Positions 43,680 through 56,444 are shown, counted from the first letter of the stretch. The stretch: DNA of 64,000 bases from Liriodendron chinense (GCA_003013855.2 ML058384.1:16006176-16070175), one strand, 5' to 3'. Made by a program: numbers and translations. The notes: generated by a model not told the origin, from the letters alone.

Positions 43680-44300
43680 GTGTGGATGGCTATCCCAACC
43701 CTTACTACATGACAATCACGACCCTTTGTGGATGATTATTACGACTCTGAACTGTATTGTATTTGGATTGTCTATCCCGACCCTTACTATATAACAATCA
43801 CGACCCTTTGTGGATGGCTATCACAATCCCAACCCTTACTACATGACAATCACGACCCTTTGTGGATGGTTATCATGATCCCAACCCTTACTACATGACA
43901 ATCACGACCCCTTGTGGATGGCTATCATGACCCTGAACTGTATTATGTTTGGACTGTCTATCCCGACCCTTACTACATGACAATCACGACCCTTTGTAGA
44001 TGGCTTTCACGACCCTGAATTGTATTGTGTTTGGACTGTCTATCCTGACTCTTACTACATGGCAATCATGACCCTTTGTGGATGGCTATCACGACCTTGA
44101 AGTGTATTGTGTTTGGACTGTCTATCTCGACCCTTACTACATGACAACCACGACTATTTGTGGATGACTACCACGACCCTAAACTATAAAAGAGATACGG
44201 ATGCTATTATGTTTGGACTGTCTATCTTGACCCTTTATGTATGTCAACCACGACTCTTTGTGTATGTCAATCCTGATCCTTAGCGTATGACAACTATGAT
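43680..44300. repeat. Tandem repeat array (~82-bp unit with shorter variants)
   Basis: The core words CGACCCTTACTACATGACAA, TCACGACCCTTTGTGGATGG and GAACTGTATTGTGTTTGGAC recur in order about seven times, with some units lacking the GTATTGTGTTTGGAC part. Copies decay toward the right end (from about 44150). No coding potential. Confidence 0.8.
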
Positions 44301-45500
44301 CCTTGGTGCATGCCAGTCTCAACACCGTACCATATTTTAACATCTTCATGCCACAATCTCGATCATCCACAGACACACATCAACTAAAATATAGAAGAAA
44401 ACACCACTACAACCATTCACAACCCCACATTAATACAAATATGAGAGTAAAACATCTACTAACATGGAGGCACCATGTCTTTTGATTTCGATGGTATAAG
44501 AAGAAGACCGGAGTCGGATAAGATTAAGCCAAAGAAAACCAGGCCAACTGAGGTGGTGGTGCGTTTAAGAGGTGGCGGTGCGTCCCAGAGAAGAAAAAGA
44601 AGGAAATGAGATTTTCGTTAGATCTAACCTATCTTCAGCTTTTTATTAGATCCAATCCGTTTACTCTCTCCCAAATTTGAAGGAACGTAACTATCCAGAT
44701 GATAATCGAAATATTCTGATCAGGTTATCCACAACACAATAAAGAAGAACATATTGTTTTAAAAATCGTTTACCCTTTTCCATCATTGTGGGCGACCAAT
44801 AACTTAAAAAATTGTTAATCCAACACCAATTCGACATAAACCCGAGCCACAGACATTATGAACAGATTAGATATACCATTAGATGGTCCACTAAATCAAA
44901 TGGATATAAAAATCAGACCAGGAAAGGTAACAGTGAATTTTTTTTTTTTTTTTTGTTCATATTAGGGACGAACTATAACGGGACATGCTACATTCTGTGG
45001 TGCCCACAGTGATGTTTATATGTCATCCAACCCGTTCACAGTAACAAAGATATATGGATAAAAGAAAAAAAAATATCATATTTATCCAAATGGTTTGGGC
45101 CACCAATAACTTTTCAACGGTCTTAGATAAATCACCATGTTTCTTGTGCTGTGATCTACTTCCTTGACCTGATTTTTGCTAATATGTATTATAATTAGCT
45201 CTCGAAATGAAAGGAAGGTGTGGATCGACATCATGCCTCACAATGGGCTCCACTTTAACTTTTTTACTATCCAGCTCAATTCCCATTTCACACTTTAATA
45301 ACTGTGATACGCAGGGCTCAATACCTAAGGGTATTTTTGTCAACAGCAAAATTTAAAAAGTGTAAGGGGGCCAGTCAAGGGAATTAGTTTCAGCCAGAAA
45401 CAAGCGGAAAATTTTGCTATACAAGGGAGTCCATATGGTCAAAATCCCTTAGAACTATGTTTTAACGAGGGCGGACTAGGTATGACCTGGTAGCACATTA
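44301..45500. other. Non-coding DNA, no gene seen
   Basis: All frames are short. A poly-T run lies at about 44939-44955. Phrases such as CCCACAGTGATG (45004) hint at further degenerate foldback copies. I see no exon or RNA gene. Confidence 0.5.
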
Positions 45501-45504
45501 ATGG

Positions 45505-45930
45505 ATGTTCCCTGACGGTTGGGCCCACCTTAATATATGTGTTGTATATCTACACCGTCCATCATTTTTTTCCGCTCATTTTAGGGTGTGATCCAAAAGA
45601 GAAGTGGGTTGAAATCTCAAGTGAACCACAAAGTATAGATTTAATGCCGACCATTAAAAACTTCTTGGGGCCACAAAAGTTTTGTATCAAGCTGATATTT
45701 TTGTGTTTTCCCTTTGTCTAAGTTTGTGTGACCTTATCAAGGTTGGATGGTAAATAAACATTACAGTGGCCTTAGGAAATTTTCAATAATCAACTTATTC
45801 CTGTAGTGTGGTCCACTTGAGATTTGGATCTGCTTGATTTTTTTTTTACCATGCCTTAAAATGAGCTGAAAAACTGATGGACGGCGTGGATATACAACAA
45901 ATGTATGCAAGGTGGACCCCACTACCAGGG
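45505..45930. mobile_element. Foldback (MITE-like) repeat with clear terminal inverted repeats
   Basis: The left arm GGGCCCACCTTAATATATGTGTTGTATATCTACACCGTCCATCA is mirrored by the right arm TGATGGACGGCGTGGATATACAACAAATGTATGCAAGGTGGACCCC. This is among the clearest copies of the family; the arms are about 45 bp long and the interior has no coding frame. The middle part (AAGTTTTGTATCAAGCTGATATTTTTGTGTTTTCCC) recurs in the copies at 3071 and 49498. Confidence 0.8.
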
Positions 45931-45984
45931 AAACACCACTATCATGCCACCAGTGACACCTAATCTGCTCAATGTGTGTTTCCT

Positions 45985-46125
45985 TGCTGTGGAGCCTAAC
46001 TTGATGTAGTTTTTATATATCCATGCTGTCCTTATAGTGTGGTCCACTTGCCCTAAAATGAGCAGGAAATGGACGGTGTGGATATACAACACATATCAAG
46101 AAGGCCCCACGGTCAAGAAAACACC
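45985..46125. mobile_element. Short deleted foldback copy
   Basis: Left arm GTGGAGCCTAACTTGATGTAGTTTTTATATATCCATGCTGTCC and right arm GGACGGTGTGGATATACAACACATATCAAGAAGGCCCCAC lie only about 40 bp apart. This looks like an internally deleted member of the family. Confidence 0.65.
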
Positions 46126-48247
46126 CACCCCCACTATGGGAATCGATGCCATGACCTTGGTGTTGAAACGAGGCTATCTTCACTAAGTCTACCACTTGAG
46201 CTATGGACCGGGGTGTCCCTTGGATTGGTCTTAACATTAGGATATCAATCACCACCGTTTTCTTTAGTGAGGTCCAATTGAGCTTTGGATCTGCTTTATT
46301 CTTTGGCTCATCTCCTTGCTCTAGAATGAACTCTTCAAATGGCTGGACAGCATGGATGTAACATATGCATCATGGTGGGGCTCATAATGGAGCCCCTTTG
46401 AAAAACAGCCAAGGGGACTTCCGCCTCTTTGTAGGCTTATGGTGATCAGAGGGGCATTTCTGACAGGAAGTTTTACCATTTCTCATTAAAATAGATGAGC
46501 ATGGCAAGAAATTAAACTTTTTGTAAAATTAGCCTCAACTGGGGCCTGTTAAATCCCCGATCTTTATCCCAGCGACTCCGTTTTTGTATCCGACCGATAC
46601 TCAGGGGTGGACTCGGACTGCGGGGAGTGTGGCACACAGCACTGACATGGTCAAAATGTGTGCTCATTATGGTATATGTGTTTTAATCCATGCGGTCCAT
46701 TTATTTTAACAGCCATTTTAGGGCATGACACCAAAAAAATGAGGCAGATCCAGTTCTCATGTGGCCACACCGTAGGAAACAGTGGTGATTGAACGTCCAC
46801 CATGATCATGAGTGTATTTCCAAAGCATGGGATCCCTAGACGCATGGCCAGCGTGTCCAGGCATCACATGTGCAAGGAGATGACATCTAAAGTGGGCCCA
46901 ACATCCAGACTTTGGACCCAAAAGCCAACGAATCAGAGATGTCCTTTGACCACAGTGGATTGGGGTCCATTGAATAATCCATCGATAGAAGTTTTAAAGA
47001 TTATTTTTTTATATTTTTTTTTATCCACTACCCATGTGGACCCACCATGTAAACGGTTTGGATCATTTAAAAAAATCCTCGATCCAAAGGTTAAGATCCC
47101 GACGTACCCTACTGTGATACGTCCGGATGCATTCTCACAAACCTCGAGAAGAGGAATCATATGGAGATATTCGACCGAATCGTTGCCCACGTGGGGTTTC
47201 ACTTCTGACAAGTGGGGCCATGCTTCTGTAATCCAGACCGTTGTTGTGCTGTATCTATAGATGTACGATGCCTAAAATGTCTCGAAGTCTGGAAGATCCT
47301 AGGCACTGATTTATTGAACTTTTTCCATTTGCATATGAACTATTGCTGAATTTCTCTTTCTAGCCGTTTATCTATTGGACACAGTTCCAAAGGCTGTGTT
47401 TGCCCCGTCTAGAGAATCTTTTGGCCATCAAAAATCGAAAGTGGTATGCATCAGATCACTGGTTTGAATGACAAATCGTGGGCCCCACTTGTTACGAAGA
47501 GTGGAATTTTCATCCAAGAAAAAAGAGACTTGATTTTGTATTTGTTGCGAAGTTATTTGTCCGCCACGCCTGTGATGTGTGTGTGGGCATGCTAAATTGA
47601 TTTTCACGGTTCGATTCCAACTAAACACCGATGACCCCGAGCGCTAGGGAAGGTAAATATGTCGTGATCGACTATATATGACCGAGATCTGTAAAGATTG
47701 GTAGCCCAACTGGCCACTCGCTCAAGTTGCTTTATAAAAATGATCAAATGATATTTGGAAGGTGGGATTCGTCCTCCAGAAAGTGGGTTGCAACTTTACC
47801 TTCCGAGCGAAAGGATTTCTCTCAACGTTACTTTAAAAGGAGTAAAAAAAGAAGAATTAACAATCGACCGTGTGGGTGATTTTTACCTTCTAATATCATT
47901 AATAAGAGATGTAAAATAGAACTTTACTGATTATGAAACTTACTGGTATGGAATATAATTTCAGAGATTATGCTACCGAAATTGAACAGTGCGATTTATG
48001 CTAAGGAAAGTAACAAGAGTTGATTATGCCAAGGAACGTAAATAACAAGACGAAGAACCTGTGTAAACTTGTTGAGCGATAATATAATCTTGACTTGATA
48101 GATGTCGGAGCACTTACTCTAAGAAATACAAAGTACTTGAAATGTAAACATGGATCGATTACACTATGAAATGTAAAGGATTTGGTAATTTGAAAAGATA
48201 AATTGGTTTGGTTGGTGTTGGACCCCTAGCACTGCTGAGATCCTCCT
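46126..48247. other. Non-coding DNA with degenerate foldback pieces, no gene
   Basis: Further partial copies lie at about 46330-46395 (CATGGATGTAACATATGCATCATGGTGGGGCTC), 46645-46800 and 46985-47060. The rest (47270-48247) is AT-rich, without exon-like structure. It forms the left flank of the CACTA element, ending in TCT at 48248-48250. Confidence 0.5.
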
Positions 48248-48269
48248 TCTCACTACAAGAAAAGGAATT

Positions 48270-48715
48270 TTTACCGACGAAAGTATTATCGACGAAATAA
48301 TTTTCGTTGAGAAAACCCATTTTTCCTGATGAAATCGAAATATCGTCAGTAAAAATCTCCCGTCACCGCTAGATTCCTTCCCGCCATACACTTTTACCGA
48401 CGAAATAAAAATTTCGTCGGTAAAAAGTTTATTGCCGACGAAGTAACCCGTCGCTAAAAATGAAAACAAAAACTTTGACTTTTACCGACGAAAAGTTTAG
48501 TAGGTAAAAGTCAAAGTTTTTACCGACGAAAAAGTTCGTCGGTAAAAGTCCTTATTGCCGACGGTTGCTGGTCGTCGGTAATAATAAGCCAAGTTCCCGC
48601 CAAGAGTTAGAAAGACTTTTACCGATGAAACTTTTCGTCGGTAAAAGTTTTTGAACTGACTTTTACCAACGAAAAATTTCGTCGGTAGAAGTCTTTTAAT
48701 TTTTTTAACAGCCCG
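48270..48715. repeat. Left subterminal repeat region of the CACTA element
   Basis: TTTTTACCGACGAAA and its inverse TTTCGTCGGTAAAA alternate about a dozen times with variants, so the region can fold back on itself. In characterised CACTA elements such subterminal repeats bind TNPA-type proteins. Confidence 0.85.
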
Positions 48716-48743
48716 ATCGGCCCTCATTTCTTTCTCTCACTCT

Positions 48744-48744
<1 letters not shown>

Positions 48745-48786
<42 letters not shown>
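48745..48786. repeat. (CT)n microsatellite
   Basis: A run of about 20 CT dinucleotides just inside the subterminal repeats, near where the CACTA promoter region would be. Confidence 0.9.
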
Positions 48787-48789
<3 letters not shown>

Positions 48790-49497
48790 CGTCCGGCCCT
48801 CACCGTCCGTCTCTCTCATCGCCGACCACTGTCGTCCGGCGTTCGGTCACCGGCGTCCCACCATCTCAGCTGACCACCCATCTCAGCCGACCATCTCACC
48901 GGCGTCCCACCGCCGCTAGCCAAGAGCCACCGCCGGCCTCCGTATGCTGCCACCACCTCCGGTAACCCTCTCTCCCTTCCTTCTTCCTCCATTTCCTCTC
49001 TCTCTCTCCTCGTTGTTGATTGTGGGGCCCACCGTCAAAATCCAATGCATGTGGGTCGCACCATCGCTGTCCAATGCATGTGGGTCCCACCGTTGCTGTT
49101 GCATGTGGGTCCCACCATCGCTGTCCACCATCCATTGCATGTGGGGTCCGCCTTAGCTGTCCACTATTTGGTGGGGCCCACTAATTTAGTAAATCCCTAA
49201 TTAGGGATTTCAAAATTAAAATCCCCTAATTAGGGATTTTGAAATTAAAATCCCTAATTAAAATTCCCTAATTAAAATCTCCTAATTAAAATCCCTAAAT
49301 TAAAATCCCAAATTTGTGGGGCCTACTAATTTAGTAAATCCCTAATTAGGGATTTCAAAATTAAAATCCCTAATTAAAAATCCCTAATTAAAATCTCCTA
49401 ATTAAAATCCCTAAATTAAAATCCCAAATTTGTGGGGGGCCCACCGTCGCTGTCCACTGCTTGTAGGGCCCACCGTCATTGTCCAATGTATTGGATC
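48787..49497. other. 5' part of the CACTA interior: no gene, contains a 145-bp duplication
   Basis: G+C-rich non-coding sequence with CCGACCATCTCA and CCCACCGTCG phrases is followed by a direct duplication (GTGGGGCC...TAGTAAATCCCTAATTAGGG starting at 49171 and 49316) rich in CCTAATTAGGG palindromes. It could be untranslated leader or promoter of the transposase gene. I see no protein frame. Confidence 0.5.
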
Positions 49498-49962
49498 AAG
49501 CATATATTTGTGTGGAGTAAACTCTGTGGGGCCCACAGTGATTTACATATTTTATCCACTCCGTCCATCCATCTTAACGGGAAATTTTAGGTATGGTGCC
49601 AAAAAATGAAGCATATCAAAATCTAAAGTGGACCACACCACAAGTGTGAAATAAATGTCTATCATTGAAAAATTCTCGGAGGACACAGAAGTTTTGGATC
49701 AAGCTGATATTTGTGTTTTCCCTTCATCCATATCCATGTGATCTTATGAACAGGTTGGATGACAAATAAAGATCACTGTAGGGCCTGGGAATGGTGGAAA
49801 TCATTATTCCCACTGTTTCCCATGGCATGGTCCACTTGAGATTTGGATATGCTTAAATTTTGGGCTCAACCACTAAAATGAGATGGAAAAACATAAGGAC
49901 GGAATAGATAAATCACATACATTCTAGGTGGGCCCAACTGAGTTTACTCTACACGATAAGAG
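49498..49962. mobile_element. Foldback (MITE-like) repeat nested in the CACTA element
   Basis: Left arm GTGTGGAGTAAACTCTGTGGGGCCCAC...CACTCCGTCC pairs with right arm GGACGGAATAG...GTGGGCCCAACTGAGTTTACTCTACAC. Arms are about 55-60 bp and the interior is the family consensus. Its presence inside a complete CACTA element dates it after, or carried by, that element. Confidence 0.8.
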
Positions 49963-50603
49963 CATGCGGACGCAATCCGATTCCCATGGTGGCCTCATAT
50001 ATACTTATTTGTTCAGAAAATAGTCATTAGGTATTTGATTAGACTTGATTCATGGTGTTGATGATTCTGTCATTTTCATGTGCTTGTGTATGTTGTGGAT
50101 GTATTTGGCTTATTATTAATAGTTATTTTTTGTCCACAAATGGTAGTATAATAGAATCAGTTAGCCCATTTGGAGATTTCTATATTGCCGAGCATAGATA
50201 AAGTGTGTTTTGGAGGTATAGAAATCTGCCAAATTGTCTTGTTAGACAGTCCAAGGTTGGATTTATTGGAATGTTCTCGTTGTTTGTCATTTACATGCTC
50301 TGTTATTAGTTTCGTGCGGTAACTCTCATATTCTCTCTGGATATGTTTCTTATGTTTAATTCCATTGTCAATTTAATCCCCACAATGTGCGAATAGTTGA
50401 CGTGGAAATGAAATGTAAGATAAATATATCTGGAGAGATAGGGGGAGATGCTGTCGAAATTTAGGCTTGGGCATTTAAATGGAAATAATGATAGCATTTC
50501 AATCTATCCATCCTTGGATGGGCGACTGATTTTATTATATTATCATTTAGTGGCAAATTAGATGACGAACATGATACTTGTGATTAAGAGTAGTTGATTG
50601 ATA
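49963..50603. other. CACTA interior, AT-rich, no gene
   Basis: No convincing frame on either strand. Probably untranslated or intronic sequence upstream of the transposase. Confidence 0.45.
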
Positions 50604-51432
50604 TTGATGTTGAGCGGGGGTCCCTGGAAGGTGGGAACTGCTGTTGTGACCATGCTGAAGCTGTCCTGTTCCTATGGACATCAATATGGGTGGCCTAGCC
50701 ATTTGGACAGGCTCGTGTTTATGTATTAGCTCGAAATTAATGGAGCAGACCCGGATGTGCGTCGGAGCTATCTGGGTGTTGAGCGGGGGTCCCTGGAAGG
50801 TAGGAACTGCGGTTATGACCATGATGAAGTTGTCAATTTCCTATGGACAGCAATATGGGTGGCCTGGCCATTTGGACAGGCTCGTGTTTATGTATTAGCT
50901 CGAAATTAATAGAGCAGACCCGGATGTGCGTCGGAGCTATCCGGGTGTTGAGCGGGGGTCCCTAGAAGGTGGGAATCGCTGTTGTGATCATGCTGAAGTT
51001 GTCCTGTTCCTATGGACAACAATATGGGTGGCCTGGTCATTTGGACAGGCCCGTGTTTATGTATTAGCTCGAAATTAATGGAGCAGACCCGGATGTGAGT
51101 CGGAGCTATCCGGGTGTTGAGCGGGGGTCCCTGGAAGGTGGGAACCACTGTTATGACCATGATGAAGCTGTCCATTTCCTACGGACAGCAATATGGGTGG
51201 CCTGGCCATTTGGACAGGCCCGTGTTTATGTATTAGCTCGAAATTGATGGAGCAGACACGGTTGTGCGTCGGAGCTATTTGGATGTTGAGCGGGGGTCCC
51301 TGGAAGGTGGGAACCGCAGTTATGACCATGATGAAGCTGTCCATTTCCTATGGACAACAATATGGGTGGCCTGGCCATTTGGACAGGCCCGCTTTGTGTG
51401 GAGCAGACCCGGATGTGCGTCGGAGCTATCCG
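50604..51432 (+). repeat. Five tandem copies of a 169-bp unit inside the CACTA element
   Basis: The word TGAGCGGGGGTCCCT occurs at 50611, 50780, 50949, 51118 and 51287, an exact 169-bp period. Each unit also has GGTGGCCTGGCCATTTGGACAGG or a close variant and GAGCAGACCCGGATGTGCG. The last unit carries a short internal deletion (about 51391). Open frames on both strands reflect the repeat, not genes. Confidence 0.93.
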
Positions 51433-51454
51433 TGAGTTGGTTGAGTCTCCAAGA

Positions 51455-52510
51455 CCTACACCCTAAACCTGAAACCATAAACCTAAAACTAAAACCTATA
51501 AGCTATGGCTAAACCTAAACCTAAACTCAATTCACCTAACTCTAAACCTAGACCCAAACTCGAAAACCTAACCTTAAACCCGATCCCGAACCCGAAATTC
51601 TAAACCTATGCCTAAAACTAATCCAAATCTCAAATCACCTAAACTAAACCTACACCTATTCCTAAATCCATTCACCTAACCTAAACTTAGACCCAAACAC
51701 GAAAAAATAACCCTAAACCCGATCCTGAAATCGAAATTCTCAACCTAATCCTAATCTCAAATCACCTAAACTAAACCTACACCTATTCCTAAATCCATTC
51801 ACCTAACCTAAACTTAGACCCAAACTCGCAAACCTAACCCTAAACTCGATCCCGAACCCGAAAATCTCAACCTATGCCTAAACCTAATCCTAAACTCAAA
51901 TCACCTAAACTAAACCTACACCTATTCCTAAATCCATTCACCTAACCTAAACTTAGACCCAAACACGAAAACCTAACCCTAAACCCGATCCCGAACCCGA
52001 AAATCTCAACCTATGCCTAAACCTAATCCTAAAGTCAAATCACCTAAACTAAACCTACACCTATTCCTAAATCCATTCACCTAACCTAAAGTTAGACCCA
52101 AACACGAAAACCTAACCCTAAACCCGATCCCGAACACGAAATTCTCAACCTATGCCTAAACCTAATCCTAAACTCAAATCACCTAAACTAAACCTACACA
52201 TATTCCTAAATCCATTCACCTAACCTAAACTTAGACCCAAACTCGAAAACCTAACCCTAAACCCGATCCCGTACTTGAAATTCTCAACCTACGCCTAAAC
52301 CTAATCCTAAACTCAAATCACCTAAACTAAACCTACACCTATTCCTAAATCCATTCACCTAACCTAAACTTAGACCCAAACTCGAAAACCTAACCCTAAA
52401 CCCGATCCCGAACCCGAAAATCTCAACCTATGCCTAAACCTAATCCTAAACTCAAATCACCTAACCTAAACCTACACCTATTCCTAAATCCACAACTCTA
52501 AACTAAACCT
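51455..52510 (+). repeat. Seven to eight tandem copies of a ~139-bp CCTAAAC-rich unit
   Basis: The landmark CGATCC appears at 51581, 51720, 51847, 51986, 52125, 52264 and 52403: period 139, with one unit of 127. Units are built from CCTAAACC/CCCTAAAC words resembling the plant telomere repeat but with a fixed higher-order period. The array stops just before the splice acceptor of the transposase exon. Confidence 0.9.
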
Positions 52511-52534
52511 GACTCTAATCTTTGCATTGTAGAT

Positions 52535-55500
52535 ATGGATAAGAGTTGGATGCGAGCTAAGAATCGGTTTGGCCCAGAGTATAAACAAGGTGTCAAGGAG
52601 TTCATGGAATTTGCGAGATATCGGGCATATTCAGGTAATAGAATTAGGTGTCCATGCCGAAAATGTAAGAACATGGTTCACAAGACTTTAGATAAAGTGG
52701 AAGGTGATTTGTTCATAGTTGGGATTGACCAGGGTTACACTTGGTGGATTCATCATGGTGAAGACTTCCACCAAAGAGTTGAAGCCACTAAAGTCCTTGC
52801 TGACCCAATTGTGCCTAATGAGGAGGATGAAGATGTTGACGATATGCAAGATATCATAGGGGATGTGTTAAGGGGAACAATTGCGGATACTGATTTTGCA
52901 GCGACAAGTAGTAGCCAGGATATTCCTCCTATGGGTGATGCCGAATCAGAAAAGTTTAGTAGGTTGTTGAGGGATGCGCAACGTCCACTCTATCCGGGGT
53001 GTCAGAACTTCTCCAAGTTAAATTTCCTTACAAAGTTACTTCATTTAAAGACAATAAATCGTTGGAGTAACAAATCGTTCGACATGTTACTTGGCTTGTT
53101 TAAAGAAGTATTACCTGAAGGTGAGACATTGCTTAAGTCTCATTACAAGGCAAAATCCTTAATGCGAGACTTGGGCCTTGGTTATATCCTTATACATGCA
53201 TGTATAAATGATTGTGTATTGTATTGGAAGGAACATGAAAATGTTGAAGAGTGTCCACAATGTGGCGAGTCTAGGTGGAAATATGACGAACCTAAGCGTA
53301 AGAAAATTCCACAAAAGGTGTTAAGGTACTTTCCATTGAAACCCAGATTACAAAGATTGTTTACGTTGAGCAAGACGGCTGAAGATATGAGGTGGCATAA
53401 GAAGAAACGCGTTCATGATGATAATACATTGAGGCATCCCGCTGACTCTAAAGCCTGGCAACATTTTGATAAGCAATATGACTGGTTTGTAGAGGATTCT
53501 CGCAATGTTCGGCTAGGTCTTGCAAGTGATGGTTTTAATCCATTTGGTAATATGAGTAGCTCGTACAGTATGTGGGCAGTGATACTTATGCCCTACAATT
53601 TACCTCCTTGGTTGTGTATGAAGGAATCATTTTTTATGATGTCGTTGCTTATTCTTGGACCCAAGTCACCGGGGAATGACATTGATGTGTATTTGCGACT
53701 GTTAGTAGATGAGTTAAACGAGTTGTGGAGTCAAGGTGTCCAGACGTATGGCACTTTTGCAGAACAGACGTTTCGATTGCATGCGGCGGTCTTGTGGACA
53801 ATAAATGACTTCCCTGCATATGAAAATTTGTCTGGGTGGAGCACGAAGGGAAAGTTGGCTTGTCCTACATGTAGTACTGAGACTTGTTCATTGTCATTGA
53901 AGCATGGTAAAAAAACGTGTTATATGGGCCATCGTCGCTTTCTTCCGAGGGATCATAGTTGGCGCAGGAAGACGATAATCTTTGATGGCAAACAAGATCA
54001 TAGGCCACCACCGAAAGAACTATTTGGAGAAGATGTGTTACAACAATTGAATAACATTGAAGAAGTTAGATTTGGTAAGGCATCGCACTTAAAGAAGAGA
54101 AAACGTATAGTATTGAAGTATAATTGGAGGAAGAAGAGCATTTTTTTTTAGTTGCCTTATTGGAGTCATCTGAAATTGCGACACAACTTGAATGTCATGC
54201 ATATTGAGAAGAATATATGTGACAATGTCTTTGGAACATTGATGAACATAGAGAAGAAAACAAAAGACATTTTTCAGGCTCGATTGGATCTACAAGCAAT
54301 GGGTTTAAGGAAAGAGTTGCACTTGCAACCACATAAAAATTCATATACTATACCAGCAGCCTGCTACACACTGACAAAACTAGAGAAAAAACGTTTATGT
54401 GAATGGTTGAGATCGGTGAAGTTTCCCGATGGGTATGCATCGAATATCTCTCGGTGTGTAAACATTACGGACTGTAAGGTAACAGGAATGAAAAGTCATG
54501 ACTGTCACGTCCTTCTGCAACGTCTACTACCAGTTGCGATTCGTAGATTCCTTAGCAAGGATATCAGTGCTGCGCTGATTGAGTTGGGGATATTCTTTAA
54601 GGATTTGTGTTCGAAATCTTTGAATGTAGAGGTTATTAAACGACTGGAGAAGGATATTGTCGTAATCCTTTGCAAGCTTGAAAGAATATTTCCACCTGCG
54701 TTTTTCGATGTCATGGTACACCTAGCGATTTACTTACCGCACGAAGCGAAGCTTGCAGGCCCAGTACAATATCGTTGGATGTATCCGATCGAAAGGTGAT
54801 AGAAAAATGAACATAAATTCTTATTCATTCCATAAACTACGTATATCCATGTTTTCATGTCCTCTAAACATAGTGATTTTGTGTACAGATACCTTCACAC
54901 ATTAAAATGATATGTGAAGAATAAGGCACGTCCAGAGGGATCCATTGCTGAGGCGTACATTGATAATGAGTGCCTGACAATTTGCTCCATGTACCTTCGT
55001 GGCATAAAGACTAGATTCAACCGAGAAGATCGGAATGCCGATGATGGGCAAGAGCATGAACAAGGACTCATATCTGTATTCGCACATAACGTCCGTCCTT
55101 TAGGATCGCCGACGTTTCAGAATATGGACCTTCGGGATCAAGCAAAGGCGCGGTGGTATGTATTGCATAACTGTGAAGAAATAGAGTCGTATTTGGAGTA
55201 AGTCTTCAATCGATAATTGTCTATCTACATACACATAATCTCAAAATTTCTTGCTGACAACGTGCCAATTGTGTATAGCGAATACATCGAGGAGATGAAG
55301 TCCCAATACCCTACAAATTATGATCAAATGCATCAGGATCAGTTTCCAGAATGATTCACAAAACGTGTAAGATTAATTTACCTTTTATCTCACCACACTT
55401 ACAATATTGTTGTATTGCACAATATTTACACATAATCTCAAATCCATAAACATTTATATTCTGTACGTGATGATAGATGAAGATGTTGCGTGCTAGCAAC

Positions 55501-56268
55501 TCTGTGGATGTGTCTGATGCGCTCTACTCACTGGCGTGTGGCCCTGATAGATGTGTATCTAGATATACATGTTGTATTGTAAACGGGATTCAGTTCCACA
55601 CTGAAGAGCGTGAGAAATATAGGACCACACAAAATAGTGGGATGGTTGTGAAGGGAACACATGAGGAGGTAGAAATTGATTTTTATGGCGTTTTGACGGA
55701 TATTATTGAGCTGAGTTATTGTATGAGAAAGTGGGTGTACTTATTTAAATGCGATTGGTGGGACATTGGAAATAAGAAGTTGGGAATACAGATTGATGAC
55801 TACTTCACGAGCGTAAATTTATCTCGGAAGTGGTTTAAAGATGATCCATTTATCATAGCCGGTCAAACCGAACAAGTATTCTACCTCGCTGACACCAAGT
55901 TAGGCAGCTCTTGGCACGTGGTGCAGAAAATAAAGCCTAAGAACATATTTGACGTTCCTGAACTAGACGTTGAAGATAGCGATAAAGGAAGAAATGGAAC
56001 GTCGTCAGTTGAACAAGCATATCAAGAAGACATGCCATCTTGGGATAGAGGGAATGATCCAAATGTTGATATTGATGTGGTGCAATTGAATAGAGATGAT
56101 GTGCCACCTGATCATGTTGATGCCTCAATCATAAATGACATTGTTAGAGATGATAGCGCTTTCATCGATGACGACGTTACAGATGATGAAGAGGAAATAC
56201 TAATCAGCGATAGTGATGGTGAAGAAGAAAGAGTGCTAAGCGATAATGATACAGACGACGATTATTAA
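52535..56268 (+). pseudogene. TNP2-like CACTA transposase, four exons, three nonsense codons
   Basis: The ATG follows an acceptor (GCATTGTAG|AT). Exons 52535-54795, 54889-55197, 55279-55366 and 55477-56268 have GT-AG borders and join in phase to about 1149 codons, normal for the family. Residues 3-75 are the transposase-associated domain (DKSWM, CPCRKCKN). Next is the TNP2 core (Transposase_21) with ASDGFNPFGNMSSSYSMW and GPKSPGNDIDVYL around residues 330-390. LRHNLNVMHIEKNICDN and the DUF4218 region follow, and DUF4216 (GTHEEVEIDFYGVLTDIIEL, VNLSRKWFKDDPFI) lies in the last exon before an acidic tail. It should catalyse excision and insertion in the nucleus. TAG at 54149, TGA at 54908 and TGA at 55352 inactivate this copy. 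Confidence 0.9.
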
Positions 56269-56316
56269 ATGTATACAAGATTTACATGTCATTTTCAATT
56301 TGATTAATTTAATTGT

Positions 56317-56318
<2 letters not shown>

Positions 56319-56369
<51 letters not shown>

Positions 56370-56370
56370 G
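56319..56370. repeat. (TA)n microsatellite
   Basis: About 25 TA dinucleotides with one G interruption, between the transposase stop and the next ORF; probably near the transposase 3' UTR. Confidence 0.95.
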
Positions 56371-56444
56371 TTTTATAAGTCATGATTTATTTTCTGAATT
56401 GACTTGTTTATAATCAACATTTACAGTTAAGTCACTTTCTGATC

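Noticed and set aside
43680..44300. Repeat array considered as a CRISPR-like array
   Set aside because: No unique spacers between conserved repeats; it is a plain tandem repeat in plant nuclear DNA.
50547..51512. Several overlapping ORFs of 75-91 codons on both strands
   Set aside because: They repeat with the 169-bp tandem unit on both strands and have no start context or family similarity.
51455..52510. Interstitial telomere from CCCTAAAC words
   Set aside because: The fixed 139-bp period and mixed words (CGATCCCGAACCC, CACCTATTCC) show a higher-order tandem repeat, not telomeric DNA.
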